From assembly GCA_015232855.1 (NCBI GenBank), contig JADFYW010000008.1, positions 1 to 64,000 of the forward strand: a stretch of DNA of 64,000 bases, in the 5' to 3' direction. Made by a program: the position numbers and the translations under genes. The DNA is from Fibrobacteria bacterium (GTDB lineage: Bacteria; Fibrobacterota; Fibrobacteria; UBA11236; JADFYW01). A model generated the notes under the pieces. The model searched no databases, was not told the origin of the DNA, and was given only the letters and a program-made list of their open reading frames with translations. Below are positions 52,725-63,400 of this stretch, piece by piece (within the stretch, counting starts at the first letter, position 1; each line of letters starts with the position of its first letter).

Positions 52725-55700
52725 ATGAGAAAATTCAATTTTTATAGAATAATTATATTTGTCTGTTTAGCAACAGTATTATCATTAAGCGTCTTCAACT
52801 GCAAACTCAGTGAGCTCTTTGGAGAGGAAAAAGAAGAGCGGAACTACATTGAAATAGATGATTCTCAGCTTGATCCCCAAAAATATGATTCCCTAACCTT
52901 CATTGGCATAAACGAAAACAGTGATGATACCATATTGATATACACCTGGTATACGGGTGATGATGTACCAGAAAAGCTTTTCTACCCTGATGAACTGAAA
53001 GGAAATTTTACCGTCATAACCATCGGCATGAAAGACGGAAAAATCGTAGGTGCCCAGTCAACAACTATTGATATAGACAACCCAAATGACATAATAGATC
53101 CCATTGATATTGAAGAATTACTTAATAAGCCACCAAACGCCCCATCCGCGCCCATACCTGCACATGAATTCGGAAACAGAGATACGGTAATTACCCTTAT
53201 TTGGAGTTGTTCTGACCCAGATTCTGGTAACGAGCTCAGTTACGTTGTTTTTTTAGGCAAATCAAAAACTCCTGAGGATACACTCGAAAAGACGACTGAT
53301 ACCACAACAAAGGTTGATGGCCTGCAATTCGAAACAGACTATTACTGGCAGATAGCTGCACTTGATGGTACCGACACCACCTTAAGTCAGGTCTGGAAGT
53401 TTACCACAAAAATTAAACCTTTACTACATATATCCAGTCCGGACAGCACGGAACAATTACTGTCTGGAAGTATAGACACTATCAAATGGGAAACTACTGG
53501 AAACATTGAAAACATTAAAATTGAGTATTCAGCTGATAGCACAAACACATGGAAAGTAATTGAAAGTACTTTCAAAAATGACAGTGGTTACTATGTCTGG
53601 ACCGTTCCAGACACCAGTTCCAGCAACGCACAAATACGTATCAGTGACCTGTCCACTGATGTTTTTGATGAAAGTGAAGTTTTTTCTATTATCCCCATTC
53701 CGAATACCATAACCGTAACATACCCCAATGACAGCAATGTTGTTTGGGAATCGGGACAGTCAAATACCATTACCTGGAATTCAACCGGGGACATTTCTTT
53801 TGTAAAGATAGATTATAACCTGGGCGATGAAAATTGGATGATGATATCCAAACAAACCCAAAATGATGGCTCTTATGAGTGGAACATTCCTGATTCTGTT
53901 TTATCAAAAAAGGTTACCCTCAGGGTCAGTTCTCTCAACGGAGAAGTATCTGATACTAATGATAACATATTTGAGATAACTTCCCCACTCGTTGAAAAAG
54001 CTCTTGTTCTTTTAACTCCTAATGGGGGCGAAACTCTGCAGGTGGAAAGTTTCGTTAATATAACATGGACCTCCAGTGGAGAAATACCAAAAATAAAATT
54101 GCAATACACTAATGGGGTTGATTGGTTCACAATATCAGACTCGACTGATAATGATAGTTCCTATAGATGGACTGTTCCTGATATTGAATCACAATCAGTC
54201 AAAATAAAGATCAGTGACTTAAGCGACAGTATCACAGATGAAAGCGATGCCACAATTTCCATTACACACGCTGAAACACCTAAAACCATTACCCTGACCG
54301 TTCCTGATGGTAGGGAAGAATGGAAGGTTGGCAAGACCTATACACTTCGATGGGAAAATACCGGAGAAATTAATAATGTCCAACTGGAGTACAACACAGG
54401 AACCGGATGGAACGTTATTACTGATTCCACAGAAAATCTTTTCTTTTATAAATGGACCGTCCCCAATGTGATAGCCGACAGTGTTCTTGTGCGGGTAATG
54501 GACCATTCAGGTAATGCTACTGACCAAAGTAATGAATCATTTACCATCGTGGGAAGCGATAATACCCATTTAGAAGCACTTCAAATTTCAGCCGGTGAGC
54601 TTTCTCCAAAATTTGATTCTTCCGTAACGAGTTACAGCGTTTCAGTACCCAACACTGTTGCAAAATTCTCTGTAACACCAACGACCTTTGATAGTAACGC
54701 TACCATAACTATAGACGGTAAAACAATTAAAAACGGTATTGAATCTGATTCGGTCAACTTATCGGTTGACATCAACCCCATTCTTATCAAAGTGACTGCT
54801 CAAGACGGAAAGGTAATCAGGACCTACGAAATTAATGTCACCAGACTCCGTTCCGGCAATGCAAAACTTACTGAAATCACTCATTCTATTGGAAATCTTT
54901 CTCCGGTTTTTAACAAGGATTCCATGAACTATACGATATCCGTACCTTTCAGCATTCACTCCATTACGGTAGGGGCCAGTTCTGTGCATCCCAGTGCAGT
55001 TATTGGCTATACTTCTACGGGGAACATTTCTAATGAACACATAGCAGACCTCGAAGTTGGCACCACGTTAATCACCATCACTGTCACATCCGAAGATGCG
55101 AATACCATATTGGAGTATACCATTAAAATAACTCGTGCTCCCTCCGGTAATGCAGATCTGGTGGGAATCGGACTTTCAAGTGGAACACTTTCTCCCCAAT
55201 TTAATCAGGACAGCATAACCTATACTGTAGATATTGCAAACAACATATCGAAACTTACCTTAATGCCAACGCTAGCAGATTCCAACGCCGTCGTCAGAGT
55301 TGCAGGGGCGCCCATCAACTTGCAGTCTGGAGTAGTTATCAACAATATTACCGTCGGAGGCGTCCACAGCCTCACCATGGAAATAACTGCACAGGATGGA
55401 ACAACAAAGAACTATACCGTAAGTGCAAATCGGGCTCCTTCAGCCGATGCGGACCTTGCCAACATTGGTTTAACTCCATCAATTTCTTTAACCCCAGTCT
55501 TCCATAAAGACAGTAATATTTACCTCGTTTCCTATCCCTTTTCTATTACCACTACACATATTACTGCCGAGCCAGCAGAAACAAATGCAACCGTTTTTAT
55601 TGATAGTATTGAACAGCAGGCAGCCGATATTAGTTTGAGCGTAGGCGTAACAGCAGTCACTGTCATGGTTACGGCACAAGACGGGACAACTCATAAATTC

Positions 55701-57887
55701 TATAATCTCGAGATTACCAGGCAACCAAACACCGATGCCTCGGTATCTGCCTTGGCATTCTCTGTAGGAAATTTAGACCCTGCATTCACTCCTGATGTAT
55801 ATAATTATACCCTTGAGATTACAAACGATACAACCTCTGTTACCCTAAACGCAACCTTGAATGATTCTAATGCAACAATGGATCTGGGTGGTGTAACACT
55901 GCTATCAGGAGCCACCTCAAGCCCGGTAGATCTTAATGTTGGTGCTCAAGATGTTATTTTGAATACTTTGGCACAGGACGACACAACAACTTTGCGATAT
56001 ACGATAACTATTAACCGCCTTCCAAGCGAAAATGCTAATCTTGCCGGGCTTACTCTTTCGCCTGGTACTTTATCTCCTGGCTTTGGTGCCAGTACCATCA
56101 ATTATACTGCAAATATTTCATATTCGGCTACTTCTGTTGACATTACAGCCACCTTTGCAGATACTACAGCTACCATAGAGATTAATGGAAATACAGCTTC
56201 TTCTGGTGTGGCCTTCACTGTTTCTAACCTGTCTCTGTGGAACAATGTTATTCCCGTAACGGTAACTGCACAAAAAACCGCAATCAAAAAAACTTACACT
56301 GTTACCGTATTCAGAGATCTTTGGACGGATACCTACCCGAACTCAGAAACCATTACCGGCTATACAGCAAGAACTATTGTTCGGTTAGATGGCCCCGGGA
56401 AAATATACATGGTGGCTCTTGTGGCGGGAAGCAATACCCCTACCAGTACACAGGTTATGAAAGGACAGGATGATCAGGGCAATTCACAGTATCCAAGCAC
56501 TGATACACTTGAAATCGAGGCCGGAGTCACGTCTGCCCTTCAGGTAGAGGGTCTCGCCATTACCACAAGCTATGATCTTTATCTGGTAGCCGAAGACGAA
56601 AACCTAAACCTTCAGCCCACCCCCATAATAAGAACGGTCACTACTAATAGTAAGAACCCACCAACTATTCCCGTCCTCACAGCCCCTGCTCATAATGCAA
56701 CAAAACAGGAGCTTTCACTACTTCTTAGCTGGCAGGGAGGTGATCTTGATGGAGATGATGTAATCTACACGGTATATCTTGATACGGTCAATCCACCTGA
56801 AAATATAGTAGCTTCCCCGCTTACTGCTGAAACCCATCAGGCAAACAATTTGTTTGCAGGCAAAGATTACTATTGGAAAATTCAGGCATTTGATGGGAGC
56901 GCTAGTATGGAAAGTGTGACTAACAAGTTTTCAACCAATAATTCTCCACATACGCCATCAACCATCTATCCTTCTGATGGTGCCTTGGGCGTTGATACCG
57001 CTGCAGTCTTACAATGGAACGGAGGTGACATAGATGGTGATGCGGTTACTTATGAAGTTTTCTTGTCATCCTATACACCACCCGATCAGATGATAAAAAG
57101 TACAACTGCTACTACCCATACCACTTCAGGCCTGATTCTGGGCACAACCTATTACTGGTATGTCAAAGCTGATGACGGTATTTCTACTGCAGTATCCAGC
57201 CCTGTCTGGACATTTACCTGCATGGGCACCTTTACTGATTCCAGGGACAATCATGTCTATACGTATACAGAAATAGGGACCCAAACCTGGATGGCTGAGA
57301 ACCTGGCCTATCTGCCAAAAGTCGATGTCGAATCTTCCGGATCAAACGACTGGGAAGACAGCAGTTTTTATTATGTATACAATTATACTCCAACAGGTGC
57401 AGATGAGGCAGAAGAAATCACAAACGCCAAAGCTACTGTAAACTACCAAAACCGGGGAGTGTTGTATAACTGGCCCGCAGCTTTAAATGGTGAATCCCAC
57501 AGTTCAAGTTCACCGAGCGGAGTGCAAGGTGTATGCCCAGATGGCTGGCACCTGCCAAGTGATGCTGAATACAAGACGCTTGAAATGTATCTTGGAATGA
57601 CCCAAACTGTTGCGGATGGGACTGGAGATAGGGGAACCACAGAGGGTAAAATGCTAAAAGCAACTTCCTGGAGTGGAACCGACAACTACGGATTTTCTGC
57701 ATTACCTTCCGGATACCGAGACTGGGGTGGCGGATTTCAAAATCTCAGTTCTAGTTTCGGATTATGGACTGCGACTGGTAATGCATCTTCTGATCCTTAT
57801 ATGAGAATGCTCACTTCAGGTAATACAATCTTCCGCAGTATTTACAGCAACAGTTATGGTTATAGTATACGATGTGTCAAAAACTGA
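52725..57887 (+). CDS. Giant lipoprotein with cadherin-like repeats and C-terminal FISUMP domain
   Basis: A 1720-residue lipoprotein (Cys26, lipobox LSVFNC). In order: a Ser/Asp-rich head (30-135), an FN3-like unit (140-227), four Kre9/Knh1-like beta units of about 95 residues (about 230-612, pattern WxxxG...IxW...YxWTVPD), six cadherin-like beta-sandwich repeats of about 97 residues (about 613-1200), a linker, two FN3-like units (about 1315-1505) and a C-terminal FISUMP domain (about 1508-1720). The FISUMP part includes IGTQTWMAENLAY, YNWPAAL, GVCPDGWHLPSDAEY and GFSALPSGYRDWGG. The domain is abundant in Fibrobacter and Bacteroidota surface proteins. It probably binds plant polymer or another cell. 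Ribosome-binding site is weak. Confidence 0.88.
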   Translation: MRKFNFYRIIIFVCLATVLSLSVFNCKLSELFGEEKEERNYIEIDDSQLDPQKYDSLTFIGINENSDDTILIYTWYTGDDVPEKLFYPDELKGNFTVITIGMKDGKIVGAQSTTIDIDNPNDIIDPIDIEELLNKPPNAPSAPIPAHEFGNRDTVITLIWSCSDPDSGNELSYVVFLGKSKTPEDTLEKTTDTTTKVDGLQFETDYYWQIAALDGTDTTLSQVWKFTTKIKPLLHISSPDSTEQLLSGSIDTIKWETTGNIENIKIEYSADSTNTWKVIESTFKNDSGYYVWTVPDTSSSNAQIRISDLSTDVFDESEVFSIIPIPNTITVTYPNDSNVVWESGQSNTITWNSTGDISFVKIDYNLGDENWMMISKQTQNDGSYEWNIPDSVLSKKVTLRVSSLNGEVSDTNDNIFEITSPLVEKALVLLTPNGGETLQVESFVNITWTSSGEIPKIKLQYTNGVDWFTISDSTDNDSSYRWTVPDIESQSVKIKISDLSDSITDESDATISITHAETPKTITLTVPDGREEWKVGKTYTLRWENTGEINNVQLEYNTGTGWNVITDSTENLFFYKWTVPNVIADSVLVRVMDHSGNATDQSNESFTIVGSDNTHLEALQISAGELSPKFDSSVTSYSVSVPNTVAKFSVTPTTFDSNATITIDGKTIKNGIESDSVNLSVDINPILIKVTAQDGKVIRTYEINVTRLRSGNAKLTEITHSIGNLSPVFNKDSMNYTISVPFSIHSITVGASSVHPSAVIGYTSTGNISNEHIADLEVGTTLITITVTSEDANTILEYTIKITRAPSGNADLVGIGLSSGTLSPQFNQDSITYTVDIANNISKLTLMPTLADSNAVVRVAGAPINLQSGVVINNITVGGVHSLTMEITAQDGTTKNYTVSANRAPSADADLANIGLTPSISLTPVFHKDSNIYLVSYPFSITTTHITAEPAETNATVFIDSIEQQAADISLSVGVTAVTVMVTAQDGTTHKFYNLEITRQPNTDASVSALAFSVGNLDPAFTPDVYNYTLEITNDTTSVTLNATLNDSNATMDLGGVTLLSGATSSPVDLNVGAQDVILNTLAQDDTTTLRYTITINRLPSENANLAGLTLSPGTLSPGFGASTINYTANISYSATSVDITATFADTTATIEINGNTASSGVAFTVSNLSLWNNVIPVTVTAQKTAIKKTYTVTVFRDLWTDTYPNSETITGYTARTIVRLDGPGKIYMVALVAGSNTPTSTQVMKGQDDQGNSQYPSTDTLEIEAGVTSALQVEGLAITTSYDLYLVAEDENLNLQPTPIIRTVTTNSKNPPTIPVLTAPAHNATKQELSLLLSWQGGDLDGDDVIYTVYLDTVNPPENIVASPLTAETHQANNLFAGKDYYWKIQAFDGSASMESVTNKFSTNNSPHTPSTIYPSDGALGVDTAAVLQWNGGDIDGDAVTYEVFLSSYTPPDQMIKSTTATTHTTSGLILGTTYYWYVKADDGISTAVSSPVWTFTCMGTFTDSRDNHVYTYTEIGTQTWMAENLAYLPKVDVESSGSNDWEDSSFYYVYNYTPTGADEAEEITNAKATVNYQNRGVLYNWPAALNGESHSSSSPSGVQGVCPDGWHLPSDAEYKTLEMYLGMTQTVADGTGDRGTTEGKMLKATSWSGTDNYGFSALPSGYRDWGGGFQNLSSSFGLWTATGNASSDPYMRMLTSGNTIFRSIYSNSYGYSIRCVKN

Positions 57888-58003
57888 TTTCATCTTCAGC
57901 AGTTAACTCATTCTCAAATTAAAAATGTGCCTTCTTTTTTCTGCTCCTTTTTTGAACCAGGGAACAGCCTACTGATAAAAGAGACCCTAACACAGGAATA
58001 AAT

Positions 58004-58150
58004 TTGAAAGTATCCGTATATATCGCAACAACACTTGATGGATTCATCGCAAGAGAAGACGGCTCCCTGGACTGGTTGGAAGAAGCCAACACTCTTGTAC
58101 CAGAAGGAGAGGATTTTGGATTTGTGCAGACTCTTTATAAGGTTAAATAA
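58004..58150 (+). pseudogene. Truncated dihydrofolate-reductase-like (RibD_C) gene
   Basis: A 48-codon frame with a TTG start and AGGA upstream. MKVSVYIATTLDGFIAREDG and the following SLDWLEEANTLVPEG are the opening of a RibD C-terminal/DHFR-like protein, normally about 170-190 residues. The match stops near residue 45 and a TAA follows. The next gene begins at the base after that stop, so a deletion probably joined them. It is too short to work as an enzyme. Confidence 0.75.
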
Positions 58151-58558
58151 ATGAGAGCTATCTTTTTAACTCTTTTTGCGATTAACTGTTTTGGCAATCC
58201 ATGCCAGGATACTACATACACAGAACTAAAAAGTGTTTCAAGGATTAATTTATCATCCGATCAGTTTAAAGCACTATTTGTATTAGAAAAAGCTTGCTAT
58301 TCATATAATGATTCTCTGATGAATGAAAATTTGAAATTAAATTTAGACGGTGAAGAATCATGTAATGATTCATTGTTTTTATCGTTGAAACGAAAAAAAT
58401 TGAATACCATGAATGAAAATGAAAAAAGACTTTATGCAAGAAGGAATAATATATGTGAAAAATATAAACGTAACAATTCACCATTGATGACAACATATTT
58501 AATAGTATCAATAATTTCGGGATTTACTCTAATTCTGGTTTTATTAACGAAACTCTGA
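58151..58558 (+). CDS. Hypothetical protein with signal peptide and C-terminal membrane segment
   Basis: A 135-residue protein. Residues 1-15 look like a signal peptide (MRAIFLTLFAINCFG). The middle is Lys/Asn-rich and probably helical (70-105), and residues 112-133 are a hydrophobic segment (TYLIVSIISGFTLILVLL) that would anchor it in the inner membrane. No family is recognised. It starts at the base after the stop of the truncated DHFR-like gene, so its own promoter may have been lost or replaced. Confidence 0.5.
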   Translation: MRAIFLTLFAINCFGNPCQDTTYTELKSVSRINLSSDQFKALFVLEKACYSYNDSLMNENLKLNLDGEESCNDSLFLSLKRKKLNTMNENEKRLYARRNNICEKYKRNNSPLMTTYLIVSIISGFTLILVLLTKL

Positions 58559-58695
58559 AAAATGTTCTCGATAACATTCATGACAATGAGAACTTTTCAG
58601 GGATGCTTGGAATTAAGTTTGTGTTTTAAAAAACCAGTGAATAAGATTTTCCTCTCTCACCAATTTAATCATTGAATTCTGAGTTGATAATTTAG

Positions 58696-58833
58696 CATAA
58701 CTCGACATTTTGGAAAACCCCAGAAACTTTTAAATAGGCATTTTTACGCCTATAAAAGCTTATTTATCCCTTATTTATAATAATTACCGTTTAATAAATA
58801 GAAAATATGAGTTATTTTCAGAACCTGGTTATA
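58696..58833 (+). repeat. Leader sequence shared with 27770-27911
   Basis: This 138-bp stretch upstream of the DUF486 gene matches the leader of the LRR protein gene in the same orientation, with several gaps. The shared words are the same as listed for 27770-27911. It ends 26 nt before the ATG here but 94 nt before it there, so it is unlikely to be only a ribosome-binding site. Confidence 0.5.
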
Positions 58834-58859
58834 ATAATGTTACACAAAAAGGATTAATA

Positions 58860-59216
58860 ATGAAACAGATATATTTAACAATAGGCCTACTATGCTGTAG
58901 TAACCTTTTTATGACCTTTGCATGGTATGGACATCTTAAAAATCTCAACCATAAACCCTGGATTATTGCAGCTCTTATCAGTTGGGGAATAGCCTTATTC
59001 GAATATTTATTACAAGTACCAGCAAATAGGATTGGGCATCAGGTTATGAATGTTGGACAACTAAAAATTATTCAAGAAATAATCACCCTGGCTGTCTTTG
59101 TGCCATTTTCAATCTTCTTTTTAAAAGAGAAAATTACCTATGATTATTTGTGGGCAGGATTATGCTTACTCGGTGCAGTATTTTTTATGTTTAGATCTAA
59201 AATTGTTGGAATATAA
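58860..59216 (+). CDS. DUF486 family membrane protein (DMT superfamily)
   Basis: A 118-residue protein with four membrane segments, matching DUF486 throughout: FAWYGHLKNL, KPWIIAALISWGIALFEYLLQVPANRIG and QLKIIQEIITLAVFVPFSIFFLKE. The family belongs to the drug/metabolite transporter superfamily but its substrate is unknown. An AAGGA ribosome-binding site precedes the ATG. Confidence 0.93.
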   Translation: MKQIYLTIGLLCCSNLFMTFAWYGHLKNLNHKPWIIAALISWGIALFEYLLQVPANRIGHQVMNVGQLKIIQEIITLAVFVPFSIFFLKEKITYDYLWAGLCLLGAVFFMFRSKIVGI

Positions 59217-59305
59217 CAATCAACGGCACTGGATTCTGCTCGTTCTAAGCCCCTGAATTAATATTGGATAAAACAATAATCGATAACAAAGAAATTCTGA
59301 AAAAT

Positions 59306-59923
59306 ATGCGAAGCTTTATTTTAATATTTGTAATTGTATCATGTTCTTTTAGTTCGCAGCATTCTTTTGGATTATTGCACGGTTCATATCAAGATTTGAA
59401 AAATTATAAAACAACAGAATTTGGCATGGGGAAAATGTTTTACAATTTCAAATATTTTGGCATAGGGCTTCCATTATTAGTTCTCGATCACCAAAGAGTT
59501 GAAAATTCAGAACAACCCTTTTGGTCAGATAATGTCATTTTCCCTCTTTCTGGAATAACAACAAGCCTTTTGCTTGGCGTTCCCAGTCAGTATTTAAAAA
59601 ATGAGACAATGGTTAAAACCTCTTTAATTATTGGTGGAGCTATAGGCCTCATTGGTTTAGGGCCAAAAATATCAATGTATGGACATTTACCTGGTTTACC
59701 TTTAAAAGTATTTATAGGGAGTAACGGAAAATACTTTTTTGAAAAGGGTTTTGATGTTATTTGGGACGGAAAACTGGGATTAGCATTATTTTTAAAACAT
59801 GTTGGATTTGAAGGCTATGTATCACATAATATTTACAATTCAGTGTATAATGAAAAAAAAGAATTAAGTATTGGCGTCCAATTAATGATTCTTATGGATA
59901 TGGACCATGCAATGTCTATATAA
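59306..59923 (+). CDS. Hypothetical secreted or membrane protein
   Basis: A 205-residue protein with a signal peptide (MRSFILIFVIVSCSFSSQ). The frame runs to a TTG at 59264, but the ATG at 59306 gives a normal signal peptide and is chosen. The rest contains glycine-rich hydrophobic segments (LLLGVPSQYL, SLIIGGAIGLIGLG) and alternating strands near the end, which could be membrane helices or part of a small barrel. No family is recognised. No strong ribosome-binding site is visible. Confidence 0.5.
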   Translation: MRSFILIFVIVSCSFSSQHSFGLLHGSYQDLKNYKTTEFGMGKMFYNFKYFGIGLPLLVLDHQRVENSEQPFWSDNVIFPLSGITTSLLLGVPSQYLKNETMVKTSLIIGGAIGLIGLGPKISMYGHLPGLPLKVFIGSNGKYFFEKGFDVIWDGKLGLALFLKHVGFEGYVSHNIYNSVYNEKKELSIGVQLMILMDMDHAMSI

Positions 59924-60405
59924 AGATATCCGAAGACCTTAAAGAAATCGGCACATGAGTTAATATGAATACTTTATTTAGCAAAATCTCGATTCGATAC
60001 ACAGCACCAACTCGGTCCTTTGGAAATCGGCTTTTTATTGGGATGAACTTGGGCCAGGAGAAATTTATCCCGTTTGGAACACCGATTTATGATTTAAGAA
60101 GTGAAATAATGTTGCTTTGCATTATTTAAAAATGTGGCGCCGCCCAATTTTTCAAAAATCATAAATCGGTGTTCGATGTTCAATCCTTAGAATAGTATTA
60201 GAAGCTAAAGCCTTGCACTAAAGTGCAAAGTTTTAACTAGCGAATGGGACCAATAAATCTAGTTGGTCGATTACCTCAACAATAATTCAATTTCTTTATG
60301 GGAAAGCCTAGTTTATGTATACTATTTGTAGGAGAATTCAGAATTTTTTCTAAATTACAAGTACATCTAACTTACAATAAGTGCTAAATAAAAAATGGAG
60401 GCATT
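59924..60405. other. Long intergenic region with two hairpins
   Basis: No protein gene is supported in these 482 bases. It holds the 19-bp inverted repeat at 60077-60174 and a short hairpin TTGCACT-AA-AGTGCAA (60213-60228). The last 100 bases should carry the promoter of the 1024-residue lipoprotein gene. Confidence 0.5.
60077..60174. repeat. Perfect 19-bp inverted repeat with 60-nt loop
   Basis: GAACACCGATTTATGATTT (60077-60095) is exactly complementary to 60156-60174. The loop includes GTGGCGCCGCCC. It could be a small non-autonomous element or a structured RNA. No target duplication was found at the ends. Confidence 0.6.
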
Positions 60406-63400
60406 ATGAAAATTCTTACCCTGGCAATCTTACTTTTAAGTGGCTTGTTTTTGGCTTGCGATGAAACCACTTCTACTTCAAATGATACGAGTGGCACCAT
60501 TACCGTAACCGGAACGGTTGTTCCCAGTACGGCAATCGTTCAGTTTATTATGGGACAGGATACAACTTCCATTGAAGTGAGTGATGGAGGTATGTTTTCA
60601 ACTACCATAGCTCCTGGCAAAGGAAAATTTATAATCACCGCTGATAAACACAAAACCTATTCAACCAGCCCCACCTATACGCTACCGGGTACTTATGATT
60701 TAGGTACTATCACCCTGAGCGATATTCCTTCTCCTCTTTCTTCCATAGTTAAAAACAATTCCTACACCCAGAATAACTATCTTTTTTACCTGAATTTCTC
60801 AGAAGAGATGACTCCAGATTCAAAAAGTGCTGTTTCAACCAATCCCGATATAACTGGCAGTCTGGTATGGACTAACAATTATACCCGCCTTTATTTCTAC
60901 CCCATTCCATCTTATGCAGACACCACGGCTTTTACCGTAGCCATTAGCACATACGCCTCTACCAAAAGCGGGGAAGCTCTTGATTTCACTTTCGAAGATA
61001 CCTTCCAGCCCAATGAATTTTATCTCTCGGGTTCGTATCCTTCTAATGGAACAACTAATTTTTCGAGGACCAGTGAGGCCTATATTTCATTCTCCGTTCA
61101 TATGTCAGACGAAAATCTTAATAAAGCAATTACTACCCCCCTTTCTCTCACCCTCAAAACCCGGGTCGTCAACAATTACATCTATATCAGCCCCGAATCC
61201 GGGTTATGGCCCGCGGCTGAAAATTGTACACTGTCTATTAATGATACCCTTTACGCGAAATCAGGGGCTCCCCTGAGCATTAAAAATTACCAGTGGGTTT
61301 TTACGACCTCTTCTGCCTCAACCCAGCAAAGCACAATTCCCAAGCCCTTGTCCTCCATTTACAAAAATTATGGATATTCTCAGGATGAATATCTTTTTTA
61401 TCTCAACTTTTCCGAAGAAATGACTTCAGAATCAAAAAATGCGGTTTCGACTGTTCCTGATATCAATGGAAGCTATACCTGGACAGATAACAATACCAGA
61501 CTCTACTTCTATCCCGTACCTTCTTTTATGGATACCACGAAGCTAACTGTTAAAATCGATATATCTGCGGTTTCCAAAGAAAATACCTCTCTTGAATTCC
61601 CCTATGAAGAATCCTTTACCGCAAATGACGCGAGAATAACCCGGGCTTATCCCACCACCCATCAGTCAAATTTTTCGGTCACTTCTGAGGCCTATCTACA
61701 GTTTTCAGTAAGTATATCCGACTCAAATCTTCCCGGTGCGATAACACTCTCTCCGGATAGCAAACTCGAAACCAGGATAGAGGGAACATACCTCTACATC
61801 ATGCCAAAAACGAGTGCCTGGCCTTCTGGCACAACCTGCACTCTTTCTCTGAAAGATACCCTGTACTCATTATCAGGAGTACCTATCTTTGTTGATGATT
61901 ATAAATGGGACTTCACCACCAGAGACCAGGCTTCTTCATCTTCAAACCTTCCTGCACCGGTTTCAAGTATATACCAAAACTCCAGCTATTCATCTTACCA
62001 GTATCTTTTTTATATCCGCTTCACAGAAGAAATGGAAACCTCTTCTGAAGCCGGGGTCACTCTTGACCCTTCAATAGACGGTAATTTTGTGTGGACCGAA
62101 AGTAATACAAGACTTTATTTTTATCCGGTGCCCTCTTATTTAGATACCACAGCCTTTACCCTCAAGCTTGATACCCAGATGATATCAAAAGAAAATACCC
62201 GACTGGAATTCCCCTATGAAATTACCTATGATGCCAGCGAACAACGCATTACCCGCTCCTATCCCGACCACAACTCAGCGGATTTCTCCACTTCTCGTGA
62301 GGCCTATATCCAGTTTTCAACCGGTATGTCAGAAAATAATCTTCAAAACGCTATCCAGGTTTCACCTACTATTCCCTTAAATGTGAGGCTTGCAAATCAG
62401 TATATATATATCCTTCCCTCATCGGGAAACTGGGATCAGGGTACGACGTACACCCTCTCCCTGGCCGATACCGTGTATACGCTCGCTGGCTTACCAATTT
62501 ACCTGAAGAACTATAGCTGGAGTTTTACCACCAATACTACCACATCTTCCTCTGGCACTTCTGGAATAGCAATCACCCCAGACAGCGGAGCCACAGACTT
62601 CAGCCTAACCGGCAATGTTTATGTACGCATTACCAATCAAAATATGTTCTCCATCAGCCAGATTAAAAACGGCTTCAGAGTCCTTGATGAAGAAGGGACC
62701 CTTGTCGGCGGCAGGTTTAATATGCAGTCCACCTACTTTTATTTTTATCCCAGTGGCTTAAAAATGGGGAAATGGTATGATATCAAAGTGTTTAATGTTG
62801 ATTCAACGGGTACGGTTTTAGACACCATTGAACAGTCATCTTTCAGGACCGTTCCCTTCTCTCCCTCTACCATATATCCCACCCACCTTGCAACCCTGGA
62901 AAAATCTATCGACCCATTCAGGATTGAATTAAACGGACCAGTGGATAAGCTCTCTGTCATTTCTTCCCTTGGCATTGCTCCTGAAACAGAATGTGAATAT
63001 ACGGTTTCAAGTGACAAACAGACGATAACCATTCTACCCTTTGCAGACGCCTGGGAAGCCGAGAAAACCTATACCCTCTCTGTGAACACCCTGGCACTTC
63101 TGTCTGCAGACGGAGACCCAATTGAAAAGATGGATACGCTCTATTCTTTTAACGCACCGAAAGTAAAGGTAATCGATCACAGTCCCCTGCATAATATTTT
63201 GCAGGTTGATACATTAGCACCGGTAACCCTCACTTTTAATACCATCATGGATACCGTGGTAACCAATTCCGCGTTCTCTCTTAAAGATTCTTCAGACAAT
63301 GCATACAGTGGAGACCTCAGCTGGAACACCGACATGACCATTCTTACCTTCTCCCATAACGGGACCAATAATTTTGAGAAGGGTATGATCTATACGGTAG

